Part shown: in pieces, positions 1-5,480 of the stretch
Numbering within the stretch: the first letter of the stretch is position 1
How the letters are laid out: each line of letters begins with the position of its first letter
From: Lysobacterales bacterium
GTDB lineage: Bacteria > Pseudomonadota > Gammaproteobacteria > Xanthomonadales > Xanthomonadaceae
Length of the DNA stretch: 10,315 bases
Direction: 5' to 3'
NCBI GenBank assembly: GCA_015655035.1
Contig: JAATFS010000403.1
Span: forward strand, 1-10,315
Notes under the pieces: generated by a model
Seen by the model: only the letters and a program-made list of their open reading frames with translations
What the model was told of the DNA's origin: nothing
Databases searched by the model: none
Translations under genes and position numbers: made by a program

Positions 1-2
1 AT

Positions 3-254
3 TTCGATTGGCTGCTGTGTGCCGATTCGAACAATTTGCGCGAGGTCGCCGGGATATGCCCCGATCACGCGCGGCATAAGCTTTCGCTCTGGTTGCCGTG
101 GGCGGGGGTGGATGCCAGGGACGATATTCCCGACCCCTATACCGGGGGCGCGCAGGACTTCGAGCATGCGTGGCAACTGGTCGATCGTGCGGCGCGCAAT
201 ACCGTGGCCCGGCTCAAGGGCGGGGCGGCCGCCCAGTACGCGAACCAGCGGTGA
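3..254 (+). CDS. Low-molecular-weight protein tyrosine phosphatase, C-terminal part (5' end outside window)
   Basis: The frame is open from the window edge and gives 83 residues before TGA. The family removes phosphate from tyrosine (often of capsule/exopolysaccharide tyrosine kinases) in the cytoplasm. Visible are the FDWLLCADSNNL segment, which matches the family's 'D.VLAMD..N' strand after the catalytic core, and DIPDPYTGG, which holds the general-acid Asp of the conserved DPY motif. The end (FEHAWQLVDRAARNTVARL) fits the final helix. The nucleophile loop CX5R would lie upstream and cannot be seen, so activity cannot be judged. The gene is followed by 239 bp without a convincing gene before uvrC. 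Family assignment is firm; the substrate is unknown. Confidence 0.85.
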   Translation, partial: FDWLLCADSNNLREVAGICPDHARHKLSLWLPWAGVDARDDIPDPYTGGAQDFEHAWQLVDRAARNTVARLKGGAAAQYANQR

Positions 255-280
255 GCGTACGGCTGTCAGGATTGCCTTCA

Positions 281-317
281 GGGTGACCCGGATCAGTAGA
301 ACCGACCCGGGTTACCC
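281..317. terminator. Strong hairpin downstream of the phosphatase gene
   Basis: The arms 281-294 and 304-317 can pair over 14 positions, with one G-T wobble and one A-C mismatch, around a 9-nt loop. The hairpin begins 26 nt after the phosphatase stop. No T-run follows on either strand, so a classical intrinsic terminator is not proven; an mRNA-end-protecting stem or Rho-associated end is equally possible. The rest of the 255-493 gap shows no convincing gene. A TTGACG hexamer at 332-337 lacks a good -10 partner, so the uvrC promoter is not identified. Confidence 0.45.
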
Positions 318-493
318 CTTGAAAAACTCGGTTGACGCGACCATCTCACTGTTTCTACGAGATTTTCAGATAGTTGCACGGTGCGGGCTTGGGCAGCCTT
401 TCTCCCACGGTCGCGCTACCACCACATCGGCATGCGCACAGTGTCGTCGTGCCGGAGAAGGTCACAGGTCGCTGAATCGCATCCGATAAGAGC

Positions 494-2341
494 ATGACAT
501 CCAGGTCCCCAGCCGATTTTGACGGGAAGGCGTACGCCGCCAGCCTGAGTACCGCGCCAGGCGTCTACCGCATGTACGCAGCCGATGACACGCTGCTGTA
601 CGTGGGCAAGGCGGGGGCGCTGCGCAAGCGTGTGGGCAGCTATTTCAATGGATCGCCGAAGAATGCGCGCGCCATGTCGATGCTGTCGCAGGTCGCGCAC
701 ATGGATGTCACGGTCACGCGTAGCGAGGCCGAAGCGCTGCTACTGGAAAACCAACTCATCAAGTCGCTGTTGCCGCGCTACAACGTGTCGTTGCGCGACG
801 ACAAGAGCTATCCGTATGTATTGCTGACACGCGAGAGCTGGCCGCGGATCGGGCTGCACCGCGGGCCGCGAGCGGTGCCGGGGCGTTACTTCGGGCCCTA
901 TGCCAGCGTCATCGCGGTGCGCGAGACGCTCAACCTGATGCACAAGTTGTTCAAGCTGCGCAATTGCGAGGACAGCGTGTTCCGCAATCGTTCGCGGCCC
1001 TGCCTGCAGTATCAGATCGGCCGTTGCAGTGCTCCCTGCGTGGCGATGGTGCCACCGGAGGAATATGCCGAATCGGTGCGGCGCGCCACGTTGTTCCTTG
1101 AGGGCAAGAGCGATCTGCTTGCCGAGGAACTGATGCAGGCGATGCAGGAGGCAAGCGAGAAGCTGGAGTTCGAGCGCGCCGCGCGCATGCGCGATCTGCT
1201 GTCTTCGTTGCGCAGCATGCAGAACCGGCAGTACGTCGATGGCCGCGCTGCCGATCTGGACGTGCTTGCCTGCGCCACCCAGTCCGCGCATGCGTGCGTA
1301 TTGCTGCTGAGCTTCCGCGACGGTCGCAACCTGGGAACGCGCGCGTTCTTCCCGAAGACCAATGGCGAGGACAGCGCCGACGAGATATTGGCCGCGTTCG
1401 TGTCCCAGTACTACGCCGAGCATGCGCCGCCTCGCGAGATCCTGCTCGATCGAGCCATTCCTGAAACGGAGGTGATCGAGGCGGCGCTTAGCGTATCGGC
1501 CGAGCACAGGGTGGCGCTGCGCTGGAACGTGCGCGGAGAGCGCTCGGGCTACCTGGAGCTGGCCAGCCGCAATGCTCAGTTGACCCTGGTCGGGGAGCTG
1601 ACCAGCCAGGGCGCGCAACGCGCACGCAGCGAAGCGTTGCGCGAGATGCTGGGCCTGGCCGAGCCGGTCAAGCGCGTCGAGTGTTTCGACATCAGCCACA
1701 CCATGGGCGAGGCGACGGTTGCCTCGTGCGTGGTATTCGACGCCAGCGGCCCGGTGCGGGGGCAGTACCGTCGCTACAACATTTCCGGCATCGAGCCCGG
1801 CGACGATTACGCCGCGATGCGCCAGGCGATCGAGCGGCGGTTCCGGCGGGGGGTGGAGGAGCAGGGCGTCTTGCCGGATCTGCTGTTGATCGATGGCGGT
1901 GCCGGTCAACTCGCGCAGGCGCAGTCGGCGCTGGAGGAGCTGGGCGTGGAGGGTGTGGTGCTGGTCGGCGTAGCCAAGGGCGAGGAGCGCCGCGCTTGGC
2001 ATGAAGCACTGGTGATGCCGGATGGCCGTGAATTGCGGCCGGGCGCTGCGTCGCCTGCGTTGCAGTTCATTCAGCAGGTCCGCGACGAGGCCCATCGCTT
2101 CGCCATCACCGGACATCGCGGCCGCCGCCAGAAAGCGCGCATGACCAGCAAGCTGGAAGACATTCCTGGCATCGGGCCGCGCCGGCGCGCCAATTTATTG
2201 AAGCATTTTGGCGGTCTTGCCGGGCTCAAGGCGGCCGGGGAGGTGGAAATCGCGCGGGTGGAGGGGGTCAATGCTGCACTTGCCGCGCGAATCTACGCTA
2301 ACCTGCACGGGCTGCCAGTTCCTGGCGCGGCAGGCGAGTAG
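494..2341 (+). CDS. uvrC: Excinuclease ABC subunit C (UvrC)
   Basis: UvrC makes both incisions flanking a DNA lesion after UvrA/UvrB recognition in nucleotide excision repair. The 615-aa product has the full family layout. An N-terminal GIY-YIG nuclease shows GVY at 23-25, YVG at 36-38 and a probable catalytic Glu at 85. Four cysteines (158, 170, 178, 182) have the same 12/8/4 spacing as the cysteines reported to bind an iron-sulphur cluster in the E. coli protein. A UVR UvrB-binding helix pair lies near 207-241. The RNase H-like nuclease has Asp399 (CFDISH), Asp467 (LLIDGG) and His534 (DEAHRF), matching the known catalytic triad. Two helix-hairpin-helix motifs occupy about 554-607 (DIPGIGPRRR). 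The first ATG in frame gives the normal length, but no good Shine-Dalgarno lies before it. pgsA starts 8 bp after the stop, so the two are probably cotranscribed. Confidence 0.98.
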   Translation: MTSRSPADFDGKAYAASLSTAPGVYRMYAADDTLLYVGKAGALRKRVGSYFNGSPKNARAMSMLSQVAHMDVTVTRSEAEALLLENQLIKSLLPRYNVSLRDDKSYPYVLLTRESWPRIGLHRGPRAVPGRYFGPYASVIAVRETLNLMHKLFKLRNCEDSVFRNRSRPCLQYQIGRCSAPCVAMVPPEEYAESVRRATLFLEGKSDLLAEELMQAMQEASEKLEFERAARMRDLLSSLRSMQNRQYVDGRAADLDVLACATQSAHACVLLLSFRDGRNLGTRAFFPKTNGEDSADEILAAFVSQYYAEHAPPREILLDRAIPETEVIEAALSVSAEHRVALRWNVRGERSGYLELASRNAQLTLVGELTSQGAQRARSEALREMLGLAEPVKRVECFDISHTMGEATVASCVVFDASGPVRGQYRRYNISGIEPGDDYAAMRQAIERRFRRGVEEQGVLPDLLLIDGGAGQLAQAQSALEELGVEGVVLVGVAKGEERRAWHEALVMPDGRELRPGAASPALQFIQQVRDEAHRFAITGHRGRRQKARMTSKLEDIPGIGPRRRANLLKHFGGLAGLKAAGEVEIARVEGVNAALAARIYANLHGLPVPGAAGE

Positions 2342-2349
2342 ATCACGTA

Positions 2350-2982
2350 ATGAAGCTGACCATTCCCACCTGGCTGACGTTGCTGCGGATCGTGATGATC
2401 CCGGTGCTGGTCATGGTGTTCTATCTGCCCTACAAGTGGACGAACTTCGCCGCTGCCGCGATCTTCGCCTTGGCGGCTATCACGGATTGGTTGGATGGTT
2501 GGATCGCGCGCCGCTATCACCAGTACTCGGCGTTCGGCGCGTTTCTCGATCCGGTGGCCGATAAGTTGATGGTCGCGGTCGCGCTATTCCTGATCGTGCA
2601 GGGACACCCGACGCCGTGGATGGCGTTCTGGGCGGCGGTGATCGTCGGGCGCGAAATCGCGGTTTCGGCGCTGCGCGAATGGATGGCGGAGATTGGCCAG
2701 CGCGCCAAGGTGCGGGTGGCCATGGTCGGCAAGATCAAGACCACTGCGCAGATGGTGGCGCTGCTGTGCCTGCTGTATTCGGTGACGCCTGGGCGCACGG
2801 CTACCCATGAAATCTGGCTCGGGAACCTGATTTTCCAGATCGGTTACTGGACATTGGCGATCGCCGCACTGCTGACGTTGTGGTCCGGATTGCAGTACCT
2901 GCACGCGGCCTGGCCAAGTCTGCGCGAAGATGAAAAGGCCGCAGTGCGCAAGGACCCGAAAAAAGTTGAATCCAATAGTTGA
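2350..2982 (+). CDS. pgsA: CDP-diacylglycerol--glycerol-3-phosphate 3-phosphatidyltransferase (PgsA)
   Basis: This inner-membrane enzyme makes phosphatidylglycerophosphate from CDP-diacylglycerol and glycerol 3-phosphate, the committed step to phosphatidylglycerol and cardiolipin. The complete CDP-alcohol phosphotransferase signature is present: Asp46, Asp49-Gly50, Ala53-Arg54, Gly63, Asp67 and Asp71 with exact family spacing. Hydrophobic segments fall near 7-26, 33-46, 73-102, 133-146 and 163-180, as expected of a multi-pass protein. At 210 aa it is somewhat longer than the E. coli enzyme because of a charged C-terminal tail (EDEKAAVRKDPKKVESNS). The start is the ATG 8 bp after the uvrC stop; the order uvrC-pgsA is widespread in gammaproteobacteria. 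The TGA stop lies inside the -35 box of the next promoter. Confidence 0.97.
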   Translation: MKLTIPTWLTLLRIVMIPVLVMVFYLPYKWTNFAAAAIFALAAITDWLDGWIARRYHQYSAFGAFLDPVADKLMVAVALFLIVQGHPTPWMAFWAAVIVGREIAVSALREWMAEIGQRAKVRVAMVGKIKTTAQMVALLCLLYSVTPGRTATHEIWLGNLIFQIGYWTLAIAALLTLWSGLQYLHAAWPSLREDEKAAVRKDPKKVESNS

Positions 2983-3006
2983 CACCTATCTGGTTCGCTG
3001 TAGAAT
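2979..3006 (+). promoter_or_regulatory. Sigma70-type promoter of the first tRNA-Gly
   Basis: TTGACA (2979-2984, perfect -35) is separated by 16 bp from TAGAAT (3001-3006, 5 of 6 matches to the -10 consensus). The expected start of transcription is about 3012-3014, 5-7 nt before the mature tRNA. The stretch after the -10 box is GC-rich (CGCCTCCC), the type of discriminator found at stringently controlled stable-RNA promoters. The pgsA stop codon (2980-2982) is part of the -35 box. Confidence 0.78.
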
Positions 3007-3018
3007 TTCGCCTCCCAA

Positions 3019-3094
<76 letters not shown>

Positions 3095-3103
3095 GTTTTT
3101 CGG

Positions 3104-3129
3104 ATAGGGCCCCGCATGCGGGGCCTTAT
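3104..3129 (+). terminator. GC-rich hairpin between tRNA-Gly and tRNA-Cys, unit 1
   Basis: The arms 3104-3114 and 3119-3129 form 11 pairs (one G-U) around the tetraloop CATG. The core 3108-3125 is a perfect palindrome. It begins 9 nt after the tRNA CCA. Only a broken T-run follows (TTATCGTT), so termination may be partial. No convincing promoter precedes tRNA-Cys copy 1, so some transcription probably reads through. Confidence 0.6.
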
Positions 3130-3164
3130 CGTTCCGGAGCAGGGGGTGCTTCGGGAGATAGTTC

Positions 3165-3238
3165 GGCCTGGTGGTAGAGTGGTTATGCAGCGGACTGCAA
3201 ATCCGCGTACGCCGGTTCAATTCCGGCCCAGGCCTCCA
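3165..3238 (+). tRNA. cysT: tRNA-Cys (anticodon GCA), copy 1
   Basis: A 74-nt cloverleaf with encoded CCA. The acceptor stem GGCCTGG pairs with CCAGGCC and the discriminator is U, as in bacterial tRNA-Cys. The anticodon stem GCGGA/TCCGC encloses loop CTGCAAA (GCA at 3197-3199). The T stem GCCGG/CCGGC is fully paired around TTCAATT. No clear own promoter is seen in the 70 nt before it, so it probably depends on read-through from tRNA-Gly. Confidence 0.97.
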
Positions 3239-3245
3239 TATCGAG

Positions 3246-3298
3246 TTGGTAACGCCGATGCCGTGGCGCTATCTGCAAGTCCTCGTTACCAAGCGAGG
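3246..3298. other. Overlapping alternative inverted repeats between the two tRNA units
   Basis: TTGGTAACG (3246-3254) is perfectly complementary to CGTTACCAA (3284-3292). The second arm also overlaps a smaller stem, CCTCG (3281-3285) with CGAGG (3294-3298). The two stems share bases and cannot form together. The stretch starts 7 nt after tRNA-Cys copy 1 and could be a transcript-end structure. No T-run follows. The function is not known. Confidence 0.4.
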
Positions 3299-3327
3299 CA
3301 AGCGTGCAGAAAGTCCCTAAAAAGGGC

Positions 3328-3357
3328 TTGGCAGAACGAAACAATGACCTGTACAAT
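3328..3357 (+). promoter_or_regulatory. Promoter of the second tRNA-Gly
   Basis: TTGGCA (3328-3333) and TACAAT (3352-3357) are separated by 18 bp, each with 5 of 6 consensus bases. The expected start of transcription is about 3363-3365, some 5 nt before the tRNA. The second unit therefore has its own promoter. Confidence 0.68.
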
Positions 3358-3368
3358 GTGCAGCTCAC

Positions 3369-3444
3369 GCGGGATTAGCTCAGTTGGTAGAGCGCAACCT
3401 TGCCAAGGTTGAGGTCGAGAGTTCGAGTCTCTTATCCCGCTCCA
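3369..3444 (+). tRNA. tRNA-Gly (anticodon GCC), copy 2
   Basis: A 76-nt cloverleaf with encoded CCA and the same anticodon arm as copy 1. It differs from copy 1 at four positions that form two complete pair swaps: the last acceptor pair A-T becomes T-A (GCGGGAT/ATCCCGC), and the second T-stem pair C-G becomes A-T (GAGAG/CTCTT). All stems stay paired, so the copy looks functional. Confidence 0.97.
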
Positions 3445-3451
3445 GATTCAG

Positions 3452-3477
3452 AAAAGGCCCCGCTTGCGGGGCCTTTT
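3452..3477 (+). terminator. Intrinsic-terminator-like hairpin between tRNA-Gly and tRNA-Cys, unit 2
   Basis: AAAAGGCCCCG (3452-3462) pairs perfectly with CGGGGCCTTTT (3467-3477) around tetraloop CTTG. TTTT, CG and TTTT follow, so this is a much better intrinsic terminator than its counterpart in unit 1. It starts 7 nt after the tRNA-Gly CCA. If it is efficient, tRNA-Cys copy 2 needs its own promoter. Confidence 0.78.
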
Positions 3478-3521
3478 CGTTTTGGCCGGCCGCTGCGTTT
3501 TTTCCGATACACTGGCTGCGC

Positions 3522-3595
3522 GGCCTGGTGGCAGAGTGGTCATGCAGCGGACTGCAAATCCGCGTACGCCGGTTCAATTCCGACCCAGGCCTCCA
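3522..3595 (+). tRNA. tRNA-Cys (anticodon GCA), copy 2
   Basis: A 74-nt cloverleaf with encoded CCA and acceptor and anticodon arms identical to copy 1. There are three differences: T to C in the D stem (the T-G wobble becomes C-G), T to C in the D loop, and G to A at 3583, which leaves C3569 opposite A3583 in the T stem. A -10-like TACACT (3508-3513) lies just upstream, but without a -35 at proper spacing. The copy is probably functional, but it may be less stable or less well transcribed. Confidence 0.93.
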
Positions 3596-3610
3596 CAATC
3601 CAGATCAGAT

Positions 3611-3626
3611 CCGAACCGCCGTTCGG
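3611..3626. terminator. Small hairpin downstream of tRNA-Cys copy 2
   Basis: CCGAAC (3611-3616) pairs with GTTCGG (3621-3626) around CGCC, 15 nt after the tRNA end. No T-run follows, so it may be a 3' end structure rather than an intrinsic terminator. No gene is seen in 3596-3795. Confidence 0.35.
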
Positions 3627-3746
3627 CTGCCCGGACGTTTGGGCGCGACGTGCTGACGCGGCATTCGGTCCGTACCGAGCTGGACTTCGCGGTTCTTGAT
3701 GCTTTGCGAGTGTGCGCCGTGGAGTTTGGTTGCAGGCCCGTAGCGA

Positions 3747-3760
3747 TTGATCCAGGTCAA
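3747..3760 (+). promoter_or_regulatory. FNR/Anr-like binding site upstream of hemN
   Basis: TTGAT-CCAG-GTCAA matches the FNR/Anr consensus TTGAT-N4-ATCAA at 9 of 10 positions. It is centred between 3753 and 3754. At the class II distance of 41.5 bp it would activate transcription starting near 3795, right at the hemN ATG. hemN is a known FNR/Anr target in other proteobacteria, because this enzyme replaces the oxygen-dependent oxidase under low oxygen. A Crp/Clp-family relative could also bind. Confidence 0.6.
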
Positions 3761-3795
3761 AGCGTTCGACGCCTTGCCAAGCGCATGCTTGCGCC

Positions 3796-5211
3796 ATGCA
3801 AACGAACATGCACGAGCACGCCGCTACGCCGGCATGGGCCTTCGATTCGGAACTGCTGCGGCGCTACGACAAGCCTGGGCCGCGCTATACCTCGTATCCA
3901 ACGGCGCCGCATTTCCAGGATTTCGCCGCCAACGATCTGCGCGCGGCGGTGGCGCGCTCGGAACAGCTGCATCCGCAGCGTCCGATATCGCTGTACATAC
4001 ACGTTCCGTATTGCACCAGTCCGTGCTTCTATTGTGGCTGCAATCGCGTGATCACACGCGACAGGAGCAAGGGCGAAAGCTATGTGCGCCGGGTGCTGCG
4101 CGAGGCGGACATGATGGCCTCCACGCTCGATCGGGCGCGTGATGTCGTGCAGTTGCACCTGGGGGGCGGCACGCCGAATTTCCTGGCGCCGGAACTGATT
4201 GCTGAACTGCTGGAAGGGCTGCGTGCACGGCTGAACTTCAGCACGGGCGCCGATCGCGACTTTTCCATCGAACTGGATCCACGCGCGGTCACGCCAGGCG
4301 ATATCGCGGCGTTGGCGCAGATGGGCTTCAATCGCACCAGCCTGGGCATCCAGGATTTCGATCCCGACGTGCAGCGTGCGGTCAACCGCGAGCAGGACGT
4401 TGAAGCCACGCTGGAGGTGATCGATGCATGTCGCCGCCACGGCATCGCGTCGGTGAACGTAGACCTGATCTATGGCCTGCCGAAGCAGAACCTGCAGGGC
4501 TTCGGGCGTACGCTCGATACGATCGTCGGCATCCGCCCGGATCGGTTGGCGATCTATGGGTATGCACACCTGCCGCATATGTTCCGCGCGCAGCGCCAGA
4601 TTGCCGATGCCGATTTGCCCGATCCCGAACTCAAGCTGGCGCTGCTGGGGCTTGCGGTAGAGCGCTTGTCGGCGGCCGGCTACCAATACATCGGCATGGA
4701 CCACTTCGCGCTGCCCGGAGAGGAACTGGCGCGTGCGCAGCGGTGCGGTGATCTGCACCGCAACTTCATGGGGTACACCACCTGCGCCGATACCGATCTG
4801 ATCGGGATCGGCGTCAGCGCGATCAGCCGTATCGGCGACAGCTACAGCCAGAACCCGCGCGATCTGCCCACCTGGGAAGCGGCCATCGATGCGGGCCGGG
4901 TGCCGGTTTGGCGTGGCTTGACGCTCAGCGACGACGACCAGCTCCGCGCCGAACTGATCCAGGAGCTGATGTGCAATGGCAAGGTCAATACGCAGGCATT
5001 GGCTCGGCGATACGGTATCGATTTCGACAGCTACTTCGCGCTCGAGCTGCGCGGGCTGTGGCCGTTGCAGCAGGATCGGCTGGTCGACTATCGCGATGGC
5101 CTGATCCGCGCCACTGCGCGCGGCCGGCCGTTGCTGCGGCTTATTGCGATGTGCTTCGATCGCTATCTGCGCGCGGCCGAGCAGTCGGCGACCTATTCGA
5201 AGGCGATCTGA
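3796..5211 (+). CDS. hemN: Oxygen-independent coproporphyrinogen III oxidase (HemN)
   Basis: This radical-SAM enzyme decarboxylates coproporphyrinogen III to protoporphyrinogen IX in heme synthesis without oxygen, in the cytoplasm. The 471-aa product carries PRYTSYPTA at 29-37, typical of true HemN. The 4Fe-4S binding Cys73, Cys77, Cys80 and the extra Cys82 stand in the CX3CX2CXC arrangement of HemN, with Tyr67 just before them. The SAM-binding GGGTP lies at 123-127, and a HemN C-terminal domain follows (about 370-460). The extra Cys82 and the PRYTSYPTA motif separate it from the HemW look-alike. The start is uncertain: ATG at 3796 or, four codons later, at 3808; neither has a good Shine-Dalgarno. 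The upstream FNR-like box suggests low-oxygen induction. The length is slightly above the E. coli protein. Confidence 0.96.
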   Translation: MQTNMHEHAATPAWAFDSELLRRYDKPGPRYTSYPTAPHFQDFAANDLRAAVARSEQLHPQRPISLYIHVPYCTSPCFYCGCNRVITRDRSKGESYVRRVLREADMMASTLDRARDVVQLHLGGGTPNFLAPELIAELLEGLRARLNFSTGADRDFSIELDPRAVTPGDIAALAQMGFNRTSLGIQDFDPDVQRAVNREQDVEATLEVIDACRRHGIASVNVDLIYGLPKQNLQGFGRTLDTIVGIRPDRLAIYGYAHLPHMFRAQRQIADADLPDPELKLALLGLAVERLSAAGYQYIGMDHFALPGEELARAQRCGDLHRNFMGYTTCADTDLIGIGVSAISRIGDSYSQNPRDLPTWEAAIDAGRVPVWRGLTLSDDDQLRAELIQELMCNGKVNTQALARRYGIDFDSYFALELRGLWPLQQDRLVDYRDGLIRATARGRPLLRLIAMCFDRYLRAAEQSATYSKAI

Positions 5212-5221
5212 TCCGGGCCCG

Positions 5222-5245
5222 GCGCAGATCGTGGCCGATCTGCGC
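5222..5245. terminator. Perfect 10-bp hairpin between convergent hemN and tRNA-Leu
   Basis: GCGCAGATCG (5222-5231) pairs perfectly with CGATCTGCGC (5236-5245) around TGGC. It lies 10 nt after the hemN stop and 4 nt beyond the tRNA-Leu CCA end, so it could end transcripts from both sides. No T-run flanks it, so the mechanism is uncertain. A separate palindrome CCGGGCCCGG (5213-5222) abuts it. Confidence 0.5.
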
Positions 5246-5249
5246 AAGA

Positions 5250-5336
5250 TGGTGCCCGGGGCGGGGATCGAACCCGCATAGCCTTGCGGCTGAGGGATTT
5301 TAAGTCCCTTGCGTCTACCAGTTTCGCCACCCGGGC
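5250..5336 (-). tRNA. leuZ: tRNA-Leu (anticodon UAA)
   Basis: An 87-nt class II tRNA read from the minus strand. The acceptor GCCCGGG pairs with CCCGGGC, the discriminator is A, and CCA is encoded (complement of 5250-5252). The anticodon loop CTTAAAA gives UAA (5300-5302). The long variable arm is AGCCGCAAGGCT and the T loop is TTCGATC. It decodes UUA and UUG. No -35/-10 pair at standard spacing is obvious upstream (5337-5400). In E. coli leuZ, with the same anticodon, ends the glyW-cysT-leuZ cluster; here it is separated from Gly-Cys and inverted. Confidence 0.97.
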
Positions 5337-5417
5337 ATAGGGATAGCGTGCCTGATTGGAACGCGATTGTGAATCGCATCGGCCCACTTTTGCGCCGACG
5401 GCTGTGTCGGTGTGCGT

Positions 5418-5476
5418 TATGCTGCCGGCCGGCGCCTCCCCGGTGAGCGGGGCAGGGCCAGCACTGAAGGAAGGAG
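5418..5476 (+). promoter_or_regulatory. Candidate -10 box, structured leader and strong RBS of the sugar dehydrogenase gene
   Basis: A -10-like TATGCT lies at 5418-5423 without a clear -35. The leader then holds the palindrome GCCGGCCGGC (5424-5433) and a stem CCCCG/CGGGG (5438-5442 with 5448-5452). A purine-rich Shine-Dalgarno AAGGAAGGAG (5467-5476) follows, 4 nt before the ATG at 5481. The Shine-Dalgarno decides the start; the promoter call is weak. Confidence 0.5.
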
Positions 5477-5480
5477 CGGC

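Noticed and set aside
332..361. Possible promoter TTGACG with a -10 near 356 before uvrC
   Set aside because: The best -10 candidate (TACGAG) has only 3 of 6 consensus bases; not strong enough to list as a feature.
19..489. Plus-strand open frame of 156 codons covering the phosphatase end and the gap before uvrC
   Set aside because: Its first half overlaps the phosphatase in another frame, its product is Arg/Ser/Pro-rich without domains, and it includes the 281-317 hairpin.
740..2116. Long minus-strand open frame (458 codons) antisense to uvrC
   Set aside because: It lies wholly within uvrC, whose domains and catalytic residues are complete. Long antisense frames are common in high-GC coding DNA, and its translation shows no recognisable domain.
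3239..3368. A possible small RNA gene between the two tRNA units
   Set aside because: There is no promoter at its start and no T-tailed terminator at its end; only the inverted repeats are supportable.
3757..5379. Minus-strand open frame of 540 codons across hemN and tRNA-Leu
   Set aside because: It is antisense to a complete hemN and runs through a tRNA gene; its composition (Arg/Gln/His/Ala-rich) is typical of a codon-bias shadow.
5412..5480. 23-residue N-terminal extension of the sugar dehydrogenase
   Set aside because: The internal ATG at 5481 follows a strong Shine-Dalgarno and places the Rossmann motif at the normal distance; the extension is Arg/Gly-rich and contains the leader palindromes.
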